Assembly: GCF_000479005.1 (NCBI RefSeq)
Contig: NZ_AWXC01000053.1
Coordinates: 1 to 64,000, forward strand
From: Prevotella sp. BV3P1
GTDB taxonomy: Bacteria; Bacteroidota; Bacteroidia; Bacteroidales; Bacteroidaceae
DNA: 64,000 nt
Direction of reading: 5' to 3'
This document shows, piece by piece, positions 52,913 to 61,971 of this stretch; the first letter of the stretch is position 1; every line of letters starts with the position of its first letter. A model generated the notes under the pieces. It saw only the letters and a list, made by a program, of their open reading frames with translations. It did no database searches and was not told the DNA's origin. The position numbers were made by a program, and so were the translations under genes.

Positions 52913-53908
52913 ATGAAGCATATTGCCTATTTCTTTTGGCTCACTTTGGTTTTGATGTCGTGCGGTACCGACAGTCATCATTTTAAACTCGATGGCCGGC
53001 TGCTGCATCTCAACCAAGGTGAGTTTTACGTTTACAGTCCCGATGGCATCATCGATGGAATGGACACCATCAAGGTGACGGGAGGGCGGTTCACGTACGA
53101 GATTCCTTGCGAGAAACCAGGAACGTTGCTCATCGTGTTTTCTAACTTTTCAGAACATCCCGTCTTTGCTGTACCTGGTAAAAAGGTTGAGGTGAAGGGG
53201 GATGCTTCGCATTTGAAGGAATTGGAAGTGAAAGGAACGGATGACAACGAGCTGATGTCTAAGTTCAAGAAGAAGATAGCCAACGCATCTCCTCCAGAGG
53301 TATTGAAATACGTAGAACAGTTTGTGAACGACCATCCCAGCTCGGATGTAGGCAGGTATCTTGTTGCCAAGTACTTTCTCAGAACGCCCAAGCCCAACTA
53401 CCCCAAGGCCAAACAGCTGGTGGGTGTGATGGTGAAGAAACAGCCCAAGAATGGGGCTTTGAGCCGGTTGCAACGGCAACTCTCGGGAGGAAATGTGGTA
53501 GAAGGTGACCGATTGCCATCCTTCTCGGTGACTGATGTGAACGGCAATGTGGTGACCAGCGCAGTTTTGAGTCAGGCTCCACTGGCCGTCATCAATGTTT
53601 GGACTTCGTGGAGTTACGAAAGTCTGGATATACAGCGGCAGCTCAATCAGTTCCAGAAGAAACATGCTGGTCGCCTCAAGGTGGTTGGACTATCGATTGA
53701 CCCCAGCAAAAAGGCCTGCAAGGAGACGTTGGATCGTGACTCCATTCGATGGTCGAACATCTGTGATGAGGCGTTGTTCGAGGGCAATCTTGTCCGACAA
53801 TTAGGCATTTCATCCATACCTTATAATATCATCTTGAAAAACGGACTCGTAGTAGCATGTGGACTTGACGCTCAGGCTCTCATGAAGAAGTTGGAAGAGT
53901 TGATCTAA
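52913..53908 (+). CDS. DUF4369 thioredoxin-fold lipoprotein lacking the CXXC motif
   Basis: A 331-aa lipoprotein (lipobox VLMSC, C17) with a DUF4369 N-terminal domain (residues about 22-110) and a C-terminal AhpC/TSA-thioredoxin-like domain (about 198-331). Where family members usually have a WxxWCxxC active site, this protein reads NVWTSWSYES (229-237), with no cysteine pair. It may therefore be a binding or structural paralogue rather than an oxidoreductase; that is inference. It lies 14 bases after the OmpA/TPR gene and 11 bases before yifB, so it belongs to that operon. Confidence 0.83.
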   Translation: MKHIAYFFWLTLVLMSCGTDSHHFKLDGRLLHLNQGEFYVYSPDGIIDGMDTIKVTGGRFTYEIPCEKPGTLLIVFSNFSEHPVFAVPGKKVEVKGDASHLKELEVKGTDDNELMSKFKKKIANASPPEVLKYVEQFVNDHPSSDVGRYLVAKYFLRTPKPNYPKAKQLVGVMVKKQPKNGALSRLQRQLSGGNVVEGDRLPSFSVTDVNGNVVTSAVLSQAPLAVINVWTSWSYESLDIQRQLNQFQKKHAGRLKVVGLSIDPSKKACKETLDRDSIRWSNICDEALFEGNLVRQLGISSIPYNIILKNGLVVACGLDAQALMKKLEELI

Positions 53909-53919
53909 AGCGACTTATC

Positions 53920-55461
53920 ATGCTGGTTAAAACCTATTGTGCAGCTGTCAACGGAATGGAAGTGACAACTGTGACTATTGAAGTTAGTTTAACAAACGGC
54001 ATCATGTACCATTTCACCGGACTGGGAGATGAGGCCGTGAAGGAAGGGCGTAGCCGTATTGCTGCCGCCATGCAGTTCAATGGTTACAAGTTTCCGCATG
54101 CTGACATCACGGTGAACATGGCACCGGCCGACCTTCGTAAGGAGGGTAGCAGCTTCGATTTGCCCTTGGCAATTGCCATCTTGGCCGCTAATGGCAGCAT
54201 CGTTTCTGAGGTGCTCGACCAGTATATGATGGTGGGTGAGTTAAGTCTTGATGGTACCTTGCAGGCAGTGAAGGGCGCACTTCCCATCGCCATTCGTGCC
54301 CGTAAGGAGCATTTTAAGGGGTTGATTGTCCCCAAACAGAATGTGCGTGAAGCCGCGGTTGTCAACAATTTGGAGGTCTATGGCATGGACTCGATGGTGG
54401 ATGTCGTGCAGTTTTTGACGGGAGCCAAGTCGTTTGAACCCACCGTCATCGATACCCGAAAAGAGTTTTACGAACACCAATATCGGTTTGACCTTGATTA
54501 TAGTGATGTTCGAGGACAGGAAAACGTGAAGCGAGCGTTGGAGGTAGCGGCGGCCGGAGGGCACAACCTCATCATGGTGGGACCGCCCGGAAGTGGAAAA
54601 TCCATGATGGCCAAACGCCTGCCAACCATTCTTCCACCCCTCACGTTGGCCGAAAGTTTGGAAACAACACAGGTCCACAGCATCGCAGGTAAGCTGGGTG
54701 CTGATATGTCATTGATAGCGCAGCGCCCATTCCGCGCCCCACATCATACCATTAGTGAGGTGGCATTGGTGGGCGGCGGGTCCACGCCGCAGCCCGGAGA
54801 GATTACGTTGGCCCATCATGGCGTTTTGTTCTGTGACGAGCTTCCCGAGTTTAATAAATCCACGTTGGAAGTGTTGCGCCAACCATTGGAAGACCGGAAG
54901 ATCACCATCTCGCGTGCGAAGTACACCATTGAATACCCTTGTAGTTTTATGTTTGTGGCGTCGATGAATCCCTGTCCGTGTGGTTATTATGGCGATCCCA
55001 CGCATACATGCGTCTGTACTCCCGGTCAAATCCAGCGATACCTCAATAAGATTAGCGGTCCATTGCTCGACCGCATTGACATACAATGTGAAATCACGCC
55101 CGTGCCTTTCAAGGATATTTCCAAGGCAGCTCCTGGAGAACCTAGCGCTAATATCCGTGAACGTGTCATTGCGGCCCGTGCCATTCAGATTGAAAGGTAT
55201 AAAGACTGCAAGGGTACTTATTGCAACGCGCAAATGACGGAGCGCATGATTCATCGCTTTGCCGAACCCGATGCCGATGGCATCAACATGCTCCGCATGG
55301 CGATGGAACGGCTGAGTTTGTCGGCTCGAGCCTACAATAGAATTCTGAAAGTGGCCCGTACCATCGCAGATTTGGAGGGTAGTGAGCATGTCAAGACCGA
55401 ACATTTGGCTGAGGCCATAGGCTATCGAAGTCTGGACAGGGGCGACTGGGCTGAGCGATAG
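53920..55461 (+). CDS. YifB/ComM family Mg-chelatase-like AAA+ ATPase
   Basis: The protein (513 aa) has an N-terminal Lon-S5-like ChlI domain (about 20-165), then an AAA+ core with Walker A GPPGSGKSMMAKRLP near residues 221-235, Walker B ITLAHHGVLFCDELPEF, and a C-terminal Mg-chelatase domain (LSARAYNRILKVARTIADL). ComM drives branch migration to integrate DNA taken up in natural transformation. dprA, another competence gene, lies at 59480. Confidence 0.92.
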   Translation: MLVKTYCAAVNGMEVTTVTIEVSLTNGIMYHFTGLGDEAVKEGRSRIAAAMQFNGYKFPHADITVNMAPADLRKEGSSFDLPLAIAILAANGSIVSEVLDQYMMVGELSLDGTLQAVKGALPIAIRARKEHFKGLIVPKQNVREAAVVNNLEVYGMDSMVDVVQFLTGAKSFEPTVIDTRKEFYEHQYRFDLDYSDVRGQENVKRALEVAAAGGHNLIMVGPPGSGKSMMAKRLPTILPPLTLAESLETTQVHSIAGKLGADMSLIAQRPFRAPHHTISEVALVGGGSTPQPGEITLAHHGVLFCDELPEFNKSTLEVLRQPLEDRKITISRAKYTIEYPCSFMFVASMNPCPCGYYGDPTHTCVCTPGQIQRYLNKISGPLLDRIDIQCEITPVPFKDISKAAPGEPSANIRERVIAARAIQIERYKDCKGTYCNAQMTERMIHRFAEPDADGINMLRMAMERLSLSARAYNRILKVARTIADLEGSEHVKTEHLAEAIGYRSLDRGDWAER

Positions 55462-55495
55462 CACAGCAGGATGCTGTTTTAACTGCTCCCATTAT

Positions 55496-55526
55496 TTTGC
55501 CATCTCTTTGATTTGTCGTAATTTTG
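55496..55526 (+). promoter_or_regulatory. Promoter of metG
   Basis: TTTG at 55496-55499 and TAATTTTG at 55519-55526 are separated by exactly 19 bp; the leader is about 25 bases. Confidence 0.75.
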
Positions 55527-55557
55527 CATGAAGAAACATTAAAAAACAGCTATACTC

Positions 55558-57621
55558 ATGGAGGAGAAAAAATTCAAGCGGACAACCGTTACGGCGGCCT
55601 TGCCATACGCAAACGGTGGAGTTCATATCGGCCATCTGGCTGGAGTTTACGTGCCGGCCGACATCTATGTGCGCTACTTGCGCCTGAAAAAGGAAGACGT
55701 TATCTTCATCGGTGGCAGCGATGAGCACGGTGTACCCATCACCATCCGCGCCAGGAAAGAGGGCGTAACGCCGCAAGATGTGGTGGACCGCTATCATTCG
55801 CTCATCAAAAAGAGCTTCGAGGAGTTCGGCATCAGCTTCGACATCTATTCCCGAACTACCTCAAAAATACATCATAAGCTGGCTTCTGACTTCTTCAAGA
55901 AGTTGTACGAGGATGGGAAACTGTTGGAACAAGAAACTGAACAGTATTATGATGAGGAAGCACATCAGTTCTTGGCCGACCGCTATATCACGGGCGAGTG
56001 TCCCCATTGTCACCATGAAGGCGCCTATGGGGACCAATGTGAGCATTGCGGCAGCGACCTTTCACCCATGGAATTGATTAATCCGAAGTCGGCCATCAGC
56101 GGTTCAAAACCGGTCATCAAGAAGACCAAAAACTGGTATCTGCCGCTCAACGAGTACCAACCATGGCTCAAGAAATGGATTCTGGAGGGGCATCAAGAGT
56201 GGCGATCCAATGTGTATGGCCAGTGTAAGAGTTGGTTGGACCTTGATTTGCAGCCTCGTGCCATGACGCGTGACCTTGACTGGGGTATCCCTGTGCCTAT
56301 AGAAGGAGCCGAAGGCAAGGTGCTTTACGTTTGGTTCGACGCCCCCATCGGGTACATATCGAATACTAAGGAGCTATGTGAGAAAGAACCTGAACGCTGG
56401 GGTTCATGGGAAAAGTGGTGGAAAGACCAAGACACCCGACTGGTACACTTCATCGGCAAGGATAACATCGTGTTCCATTGTCTGATTTTCCCCACGATGT
56501 TGAAAGCCCATGGCGGCTATATTTTGCCCGACAACGTGCCGTCTAACGAGTTCCTCAACCTGGAGGATGATAAGATATCTACCTCTCGCAACTGGGCTGT
56601 TTGGTTGCACGAGTACTTGGTTGACCTTCCTGGTAAGCAGGATGTGCTGCGCTATGTACTCACAGCCAATGCTCCTGAAACCAAGGATAACAACTTTACT
56701 TGGAAAGATTTTCAAGAACGTAACAACTCGGAATTGGTGGCTATCTACGGCAATTTCGTGAACCGAGCGTTGCAGTTGACCAAGAAATATTTCGGCGGAG
56801 TGGTGCCTCCATGTGGAGAATTGCTCGATGTTGACAAGCAAGCGCTTGATGAGTTTAAGGACGTGAAGAACAAAGTGGAGGGTTATCTCGATGCGTTCAA
56901 GTTCAGAGAAGCGCAGAAAGAAGCTATGAACCTGGCCAGAATCGGCAACAAATACATGACCGAATGTGAGCCATGGAAAGTTTGGAAGACCGATCCAGAA
57001 CGTGTGAAAACCGTTTTGTACATCTCATTACAGTTGGTAGCCAACCTCGCCATTGCCTTCGAACCATTCTTACCGTTCTCTTCAGAGAAGCTTCGTCGCC
57101 TCATTAAGATGGATACTTGCGACTGGAATTTGTTGGGGAACCATGATTTGTTAAAGGCTGGTCACCAGCTGGCTGAGCCAGAATTGCTTTTTGAGAAGAT
57201 TGAAGACGAGATCATTGAGCTGCAACTTAAAAAGTTGGAAGATACGAAGAAGGCCAATGCTGCTGCTGCCTACACGGCTAAACCCATCAAGCAGACAATT
57301 GATTTCGCTGATTTTGAGAAGTTAGACATCCGTGTTGGACATATCAAACACTGTGAGCGTGTGAAGAAAGCCAATAAGTTGCTGAAGTTTACCATCGATG
57401 ACGGTTCGGGTAAAGACCGCACCATTGTCAGTGGTATTGCCAAGTTCTACGAGCCAGAAAGCCTCATTGGTAAGGATGTTTGCTTCATTGCCAACCTGGC
57501 ACCGCGTAAGTTGATGGGCATAGAGAGCCAGGGTATGATACTTTCTGCCGAGGACTTTGACGGTTCGCTCAGTGTCACGGCCCTCGAACATCCTGTCAAA
57601 CCAGGTAGTCAGGTGATGTAG
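55558..57621 (+). CDS. metG: Methionyl-tRNA synthetase
   Basis: MetG charges initiator and elongator tRNA-Met. HIGH is at residues 23-26 in GGVHIGHL. A zinc knuckle with four cysteines is near 142-162 (CPHCHHEG, then CEHCGSDL). The KMSKS equivalent is DKISTSRN near 339-346. A C-terminal tRNA-binding OB domain covers about 585-687 ([20 protein letters not shown]), so this is the long dimeric form (687 aa). It has a perfect promoter just upstream. Confidence 0.95.
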   Translation: MEEKKFKRTTVTAALPYANGGVHIGHLAGVYVPADIYVRYLRLKKEDVIFIGGSDEHGVPITIRARKEGVTPQDVVDRYHSLIKKSFEEFGISFDIYSRTTSKIHHKLASDFFKKLYEDGKLLEQETEQYYDEEAHQFLADRYITGECPHCHHEGAYGDQCEHCGSDLSPMELINPKSAISGSKPVIKKTKNWYLPLNEYQPWLKKWILEGHQEWRSNVYGQCKSWLDLDLQPRAMTRDLDWGIPVPIEGAEGKVLYVWFDAPIGYISNTKELCEKEPERWGSWEKWWKDQDTRLVHFIGKDNIVFHCLIFPTMLKAHGGYILPDNVPSNEFLNLEDDKISTSRNWAVWLHEYLVDLPGKQDVLRYVLTANAPETKDNNFTWKDFQERNNSELVAIYGNFVNRALQLTKKYFGGVVPPCGELLDVDKQALDEFKDVKNKVEGYLDAFKFREAQKEAMNLARIGNKYMTECEPWKVWKTDPERVKTVLYISLQLVANLAIAFEPFLPFSSEKLRRLIKMDTCDWNLLGNHDLLKAGHQLAEPELLFEKIEDEIIELQLKKLEDTKKANAAAAYTAKPIKQTIDFADFEKLDIRVGHIKHCERVKKANKLLKFTIDDGSGKDRTIVSGIAKFYEPESLIGKDVCFIANLAPRKLMGIESQGMILSAEDFDGSLSVTALEHPVKPGSQVM

Positions 57622-57716
57622 AGAGCCTTTCATGGGCATGCATCATCGGGATGAACCCCCATCTGTTGCCGCTCGTTTGGCCACATTTCGTCGAGCTTGA
57701 AAACAGTTTTAAAATC

Positions 57717-59024
57717 ATGGAGCAGCTATTGCATTATTGTTGGAAGCATCGCCTGTTTACATTACGGCAACTCACTACCACTGACAACCAAGCGTTGGAA
57801 GTGATAGATGTGGGGCTGCATAATGCCAATTCGGGTCCTGATTTTCTCAATGCTAAAGTCAAGATAGGCAACACGGTGTGGGTGGGTAATGTGGAAATAC
57901 ACGTCAGGACGAGCGACTGGTATGTGCATCGCCACGAGCAAGATGCGGCTTATAACAATGTGATACTGCACGTCGCGGGTGAAATTGATGCGGAAGTAAA
58001 AACCGAGAGTGGTCGTGTTGTGCCCCAGTTGCAGCTTTCTGTGCCAGCTTCGGTTGCGCAGCATTACGAGCAATTGCAGACCATCGACACCTATCCTCCG
58101 TGCTATGAGATTATTCCCAACCTGTCAACTTTGACGATTCACGCATGGATGTCGGCCTTGCAGACAGAGCGTTTAGAACAAAAAACGCATGACATCGAAC
58201 GCCGTTTGCAGCAGTGTGACGGCGATTGGGAGGCTGCTCTCTTCATCACATTGGCGCGCAACTATGGATTTGGCATCAATGGAGAGGCCTTTGAACAGTG
58301 GGCAAGGTCGATTCCGTTGCACGCTGTGGATCATCATCGCGATGACCTGTTTCAGATAGAGGCGTTCTTTATGGGGCAAGCAGGATTACTCGAGCGTCAT
58401 CTTATTCCGCAGAAATATCACGGAACGATGGATGAAGAGGGCTATTTTGAGCGTCTGCGAACAGAATATCTCTATCTGCAACGAAAGTTCTCGCTACAAC
58501 CCATCGATGGAAAAATGTGGAGATTCTTGCGATTGCGCCCGCAAAATTTTCCCTACATCCGCATCGCACAGTTGGCCAATCTATACCATTCCCGTCGGTT
58601 TGGATTGCGTAATTTGGTGGAAAGTGAGACCCTTGACGACTTAAAAGTAGCGATGAAATCGGCTGTTTCGCCCTATTGGGAAACTCATTATGTGTTTGGT
58701 TCGGTGAGTAGGAAGAGCGAAAAACGGCTTTCGGAAGCGTCACTGAACGTTCTTCTCATCAACACCGCCATTCCATTTTTGTTCGCCTATGGTCGGCACG
58801 AGTCGTCAGAATCGCTTTGCGAACAGGCCATTCATTATCTGGAACAGCTCAAACCAGAGCGAAACCACATTGTCACCATGTGGCAACAATGTGGCCTTGA
58901 TGTACAAAATGCTGGCGACACCCAGGCTTTAATCCAACTCAAGACGCAATATTGTGACCGGAAAGAATGTCTGCGTTGTCGTTTTGGCTATGAATATTTG
59001 AAAGGTAAACAACAGAACATGTAA
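57717..59024 (+). CDS. DUF2851 family protein
   Basis: A 435-aa protein of the DUF2851 family, common in Bacteroidetes and of unknown function. It begins MEQLLHYCWKHRLF, and the conserved GLHNANSGPDFLNAKVKIGNTVWVGNVEIHV lies near residues 33-63. ATG 57717 is favoured over 57651, which would add 22 residues not in the family. The region near the C-terminus has cysteines (CDRKECLRCRFG). It lies 95 bases after metG and 60 bases before a thioesterase gene. Confidence 0.88.
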   Translation: MEQLLHYCWKHRLFTLRQLTTTDNQALEVIDVGLHNANSGPDFLNAKVKIGNTVWVGNVEIHVRTSDWYVHRHEQDAAYNNVILHVAGEIDAEVKTESGRVVPQLQLSVPASVAQHYEQLQTIDTYPPCYEIIPNLSTLTIHAWMSALQTERLEQKTHDIERRLQQCDGDWEAALFITLARNYGFGINGEAFEQWARSIPLHAVDHHRDDLFQIEAFFMGQAGLLERHLIPQKYHGTMDEEGYFERLRTEYLYLQRKFSLQPIDGKMWRFLRLRPQNFPYIRIAQLANLYHSRRFGLRNLVESETLDDLKVAMKSAVSPYWETHYVFGSVSRKSEKRLSEASLNVLLINTAIPFLFAYGRHESSESLCEQAIHYLEQLKPERNHIVTMWQQCGLDVQNAGDTQALIQLKTQYCDRKECLRCRFGYEYLKGKQQNM

Positions 59025-59084
59025 GAGAATCATTGGCTATACGCCTTCTCTAAATATTATTTTTAAACCAAGGAATTTGAAATA

Positions 59085-59483
59085 ATGGAATATATTTTTG
59101 AAACGGAAATGGAAGTTCGCGACTATGAATGCGACATACAGGGTATCGTTAACAATGCCAATTATCTGCATTACACAGAACACACGCGCCACTTGTTCTT
59201 AAAATCATTGGGCGTGAGTTTTGCCAAACTGCACGAAGAAGGTGTAGATGCCGTGGTGGCACGTATGAAATTGGAATATAAAGTGCCACTGAAATGTGAT
59301 GACCACTTTATATCCAGACTATCGATGAAAAAGAAAGGATTGAGATATGAGTTTTGTCATGACCTATATCGTGCCGCAGATGAAAAGTTATGTTTCTCTT
59401 GCCAAGCTGATTTGGTATGCTTAATCAATGGGCGACTGGGACATAGCGAAGACTACGACCGCGCGTTTGCTAAATATCTATGA
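59085..59483 (+). CDS. Acyl-CoA thioesterase, 4HBT hotdog family (YbgC/FadM-like)
   Basis: A short hotdog-fold protein of 132 aa. The signature YECDIQGIVNNANYLHYTEHTRHLFL near residues 14-39 contains the aspartate and the asparagine/tyrosine core of the YbgC-type family. Substrates are likely acyl-CoA or acyl carrier thioesters; the chain length cannot be inferred. Its stop overlaps the dprA start (ATGA), so the two genes are translationally coupled. Confidence 0.88.
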   Translation: MEYIFETEMEVRDYECDIQGIVNNANYLHYTEHTRHLFLKSLGVSFAKLHEEGVDAVVARMKLEYKVPLKCDDHFISRLSMKKKGLRYEFCHDLYRAADEKLCFSCQADLVCLINGRLGHSEDYDRAFAKYL

Positions 59484-60619
59484 ACATGACAGACCCACAA
59501 GAACTCATCAACACCATCGCTTTGACGCGCATCAACCATTTTCATCTTACGGGAATGGTTCAGTTGTATCGTAGGTTAGGCTCGGCGACAGCCGTGATAG
59601 AGCATCGACATGACATCCGAGAGGTGCTGCCCGATGCTTCGCCTAAGTTGGTGTCATCGCTTCAAAACGTAGACCAATACTTGCGTAGAGCAGAGGAAGA
59701 GCTCGAGTGGGACGTGTCAAATGGTGTCATGCCGCTTTGCATGAATGACGAAAACTACCCGCAACGGCTCAGGGAATGTGACGATGCACCGTTGATGTTG
59801 TTTTACAAAGGGTCGGTCAACCTGAACCAACGCCGTGTTATCAGCGTGGTGGGAACTCGAAGAAACACTGTCTACGGAGAGGATTTAATTCGTCGGTTCA
59901 TGGCAGAACTGCGGCAGTTGTGTCCACAAGTACTCGTGGTTAGCGGCCTCGCTTATGGCGTAGATATCCTCGCTCACCGCCATGCTTTGCAAAATGGATA
60001 CCCTACAATGGGCGTTCTGGCGCATGGATTGGATTATCTTTATCCTCCCAGACATCGGCAAACAGCCGATGAAATGGTGCAAAAAGGAGGGTTGCTCACA
60101 GAATTTCTCACGCAGACCAATGCGGACAAAGTGAACTTTGTGAGAAGAAATCGCATCGTAGCAGGAGTTTCTGATGCATGTATCGTTGTAGAAAGTGCTG
60201 CCCATGGTGGAGGTTTAATCACCGCCAGTTTGTCTCGAACCTATAACAGAGAGGTGTTTGCCTTCCCTGGTAACGTGGGTAGCCCATATAGTGAAGGATG
60301 CAACAACTTGATACGAGACAACGTGGCAGGGCTCATCAATCATGCTTATGATTTCGTTAAAAGCATGGGATGGGAAGATGATGCAAGGCTCAGTCGTGCA
60401 CATCATGAAGGAATAGAGCGACAGTTATTCCCGGATTTATCGGCTGAGGAACAGCAAGTTGTTGGCGTGTTGCAAAAAAACAACGACTTACAAATCAATA
60501 TGCTGAGTGTTCAGGCGGGCATTCCCATTGCCAAACTCTCTGCCATTCTCTTTACTTTGGAAATGAAAGGCGTGTTGAAAGCCTTACCTGGTGGTATTTA
60601 CCACTTGCTCTTGGGTTGA
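59480..60619 (+). CDS. dprA: DNA processing protein DprA
   Basis: DprA loads RecA onto incoming single-stranded DNA during transformation. The 379-aa protein has an N-terminal helical domain (residues about 1-90), the Rossmann DprA core with SVVGTRRNTVYGEDLIRRF and VVSGLAYGVDILAHRHAL, GGGLITASLSRTYNREVFAFPGNVGSPYSEG and a C-terminal winged helix (QINMLSVQAGIPIAKLSAILFTLEMKG). The start overlaps the thioesterase stop. With yifB/comM 4 kb upstream this supports competence capacity. Confidence 0.93.
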   Translation: MNMTDPQELINTIALTRINHFHLTGMVQLYRRLGSATAVIEHRHDIREVLPDASPKLVSSLQNVDQYLRRAEEELEWDVSNGVMPLCMNDENYPQRLRECDDAPLMLFYKGSVNLNQRRVISVVGTRRNTVYGEDLIRRFMAELRQLCPQVLVVSGLAYGVDILAHRHALQNGYPTMGVLAHGLDYLYPPRHRQTADEMVQKGGLLTEFLTQTNADKVNFVRRNRIVAGVSDACIVVESAAHGGGLITASLSRTYNREVFAFPGNVGSPYSEGCNNLIRDNVAGLINHAYDFVKSMGWEDDARLSRAHHEGIERQLFPDLSAEEQQVVGVLQKNNDLQINMLSVQAGIPIAKLSAILFTLEMKGVLKALPGGIYHLLLG

Positions 60620-60627
60620 TAGGAATC

Positions 60628-60656
60628 TGCTCATGGATTGACATCGTTCATGAGCA
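60628..60656 (+). terminator. Weak hairpin after dprA
   Basis: TGCTCATG (60628-60635) pairs with CATGAGCA (60649-60656), an 8-bp stem with a 13-base loop, followed by TTCTATG. Termination strength is doubtful. Confidence 0.4.
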
Positions 60657-60721
60657 TTCTATGCCATGTCGTTTAGGCTTGGCAGCTTAATACAGATGAA
60701 ATCAGTAACCTTTTCAGGAAA

Positions 60722-61711
60722 ATGAAGATAGGAAACATAGACTTAGGCGTGCAACCAATCTTGTTGGCTCCGATGGAAGACGTGACAGACATCGGTTTCA
60801 GACAGTTGTGTAAGCGTTTTGGTGTATCCATGGTATATACCGAATTCGTCAGTGCAGAAGCACTTGTGCGGTCCATTCAAGCCAGTTTGAACAAGTTGAC
60901 TATTAGTGACGCCGAACGACCCGTAGGCATACAAATTTACGGAAGGGACGTCGAGTCTATGGTGGAAGCTGCCAAGATTGTTGAACAGGCCCATCCTGAC
61001 GTGATTGACATCAACTTTGGATGTCCTGTCAAGAAAGTGGCAAGCAAAGGTGCAGGCGCTGGTATGCTGCGTAACATACCGCTTTTGTTGGAGATTACCC
61101 GAGAGGTGGTCAAAGCTGTGCGTACGCCAGTAACGGTGAAGACACGCTTGGGATGGGATGAAAACAATCTTATTATCACCGAATTGGCCGAACAACTGCA
61201 AGACTGTGGTATCCAAGCGCTGACCATTCACGGCCGCACACGCAGTCAGATGTACACCGGAAATGCTGATTGGACGCTGATTGGCGGGGTGAAAAACAAT
61301 CCTCACATCCACATTCCTATCATTGGCAACGGCGACATTACCTCGCCTCAGGAAGCCAAACAGGCTTTCGAGCGTTTTGGTGTAGATGCCATCATGGTTG
61401 GCCGGGCAGCCTTTGGACAGCCCTGGATCTTTAAAGAGATGCGTGACTATCTCGACGGAAAACCTTACGATGCGTCGCTTGACATCAATAAAAAGATAGA
61501 CATATTGAAGGAACAGCTGCACATCAATGTATCGCGCATCGATGAATACCGTGGTATCTTGCACACCCGGAGGCATTTGGCAGCCAGTCCCATCTTCAAA
61601 GGCATCCCCGATTTCCGACAAACCCGCATCGCCATGCTGCGGGCATCTACCGTTGTAGAACTGGAAAACATTTTGGAAGCGTGCAGAAAACGATTAGTGG
61701 ATGAACGCTAA
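60722..61711 (+). CDS. dus: tRNA-dihydrouridine synthase (DusB-like)
   Basis: An FMN-dependent enzyme that reduces specific uridines in tRNA D-loops. The TIM barrel begins with LLAPMEDVTDIGFRQLCKRFG. The catalytic cysteine is C101 in NFGCPVKKVASKGAGAG; LTIHGRTRSQMYTG and IMVGRAAFGQPWIF are typical of DusB. The C-terminal helical tRNA-binding domain covers about 250-329. At 329 aa it is the usual length. It lies 100 bases after dprA. Confidence 0.93.
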   Translation: MKIGNIDLGVQPILLAPMEDVTDIGFRQLCKRFGVSMVYTEFVSAEALVRSIQASLNKLTISDAERPVGIQIYGRDVESMVEAAKIVEQAHPDVIDINFGCPVKKVASKGAGAGMLRNIPLLLEITREVVKAVRTPVTVKTRLGWDENNLIITELAEQLQDCGIQALTIHGRTRSQMYTGNADWTLIGGVKNNPHIHIPIIGNGDITSPQEAKQAFERFGVDAIMVGRAAFGQPWIFKEMRDYLDGKPYDASLDINKKIDILKEQLHINVSRIDEYRGILHTRRHLAASPIFKGIPDFRQTRIAMLRASTVVELENILEACRKRLVDER

Positions 61712-61900
61712 GTTCTCTGTTTTAGAACATCGCCAATACGCTATCTTTGTCTAAATGGAATGTGCTAAGAGAATGCTTCTCGGTCGTTTATCTGTCCATC
61801 GAGCCTGTGCTTCTCTTGATATTCTGCTCTGTTCTACAAGGCTATAGGCGTTCGTTCCGTCCCAGCATCCTCTTTTCATCTTCCTCATTCCATAAATAAA

Positions 61901-61931
61901 AGCGGCATAACCTCACCGAGGTTATGCCGCT
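61901..61931. terminator. Bidirectional terminator dus / secDF
   Basis: A 14-bp perfect stem pairs 61901-61914 with 61918-61931, with a 3-base loop. Read on the minus strand it is followed by TTTTATTT, so it mainly serves secDF. Confidence 0.85.
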
Positions 61932-61971
61932 CTTGTTAGTGGTTTATTTCTTTGTTCAGCGTTCCATGTCG

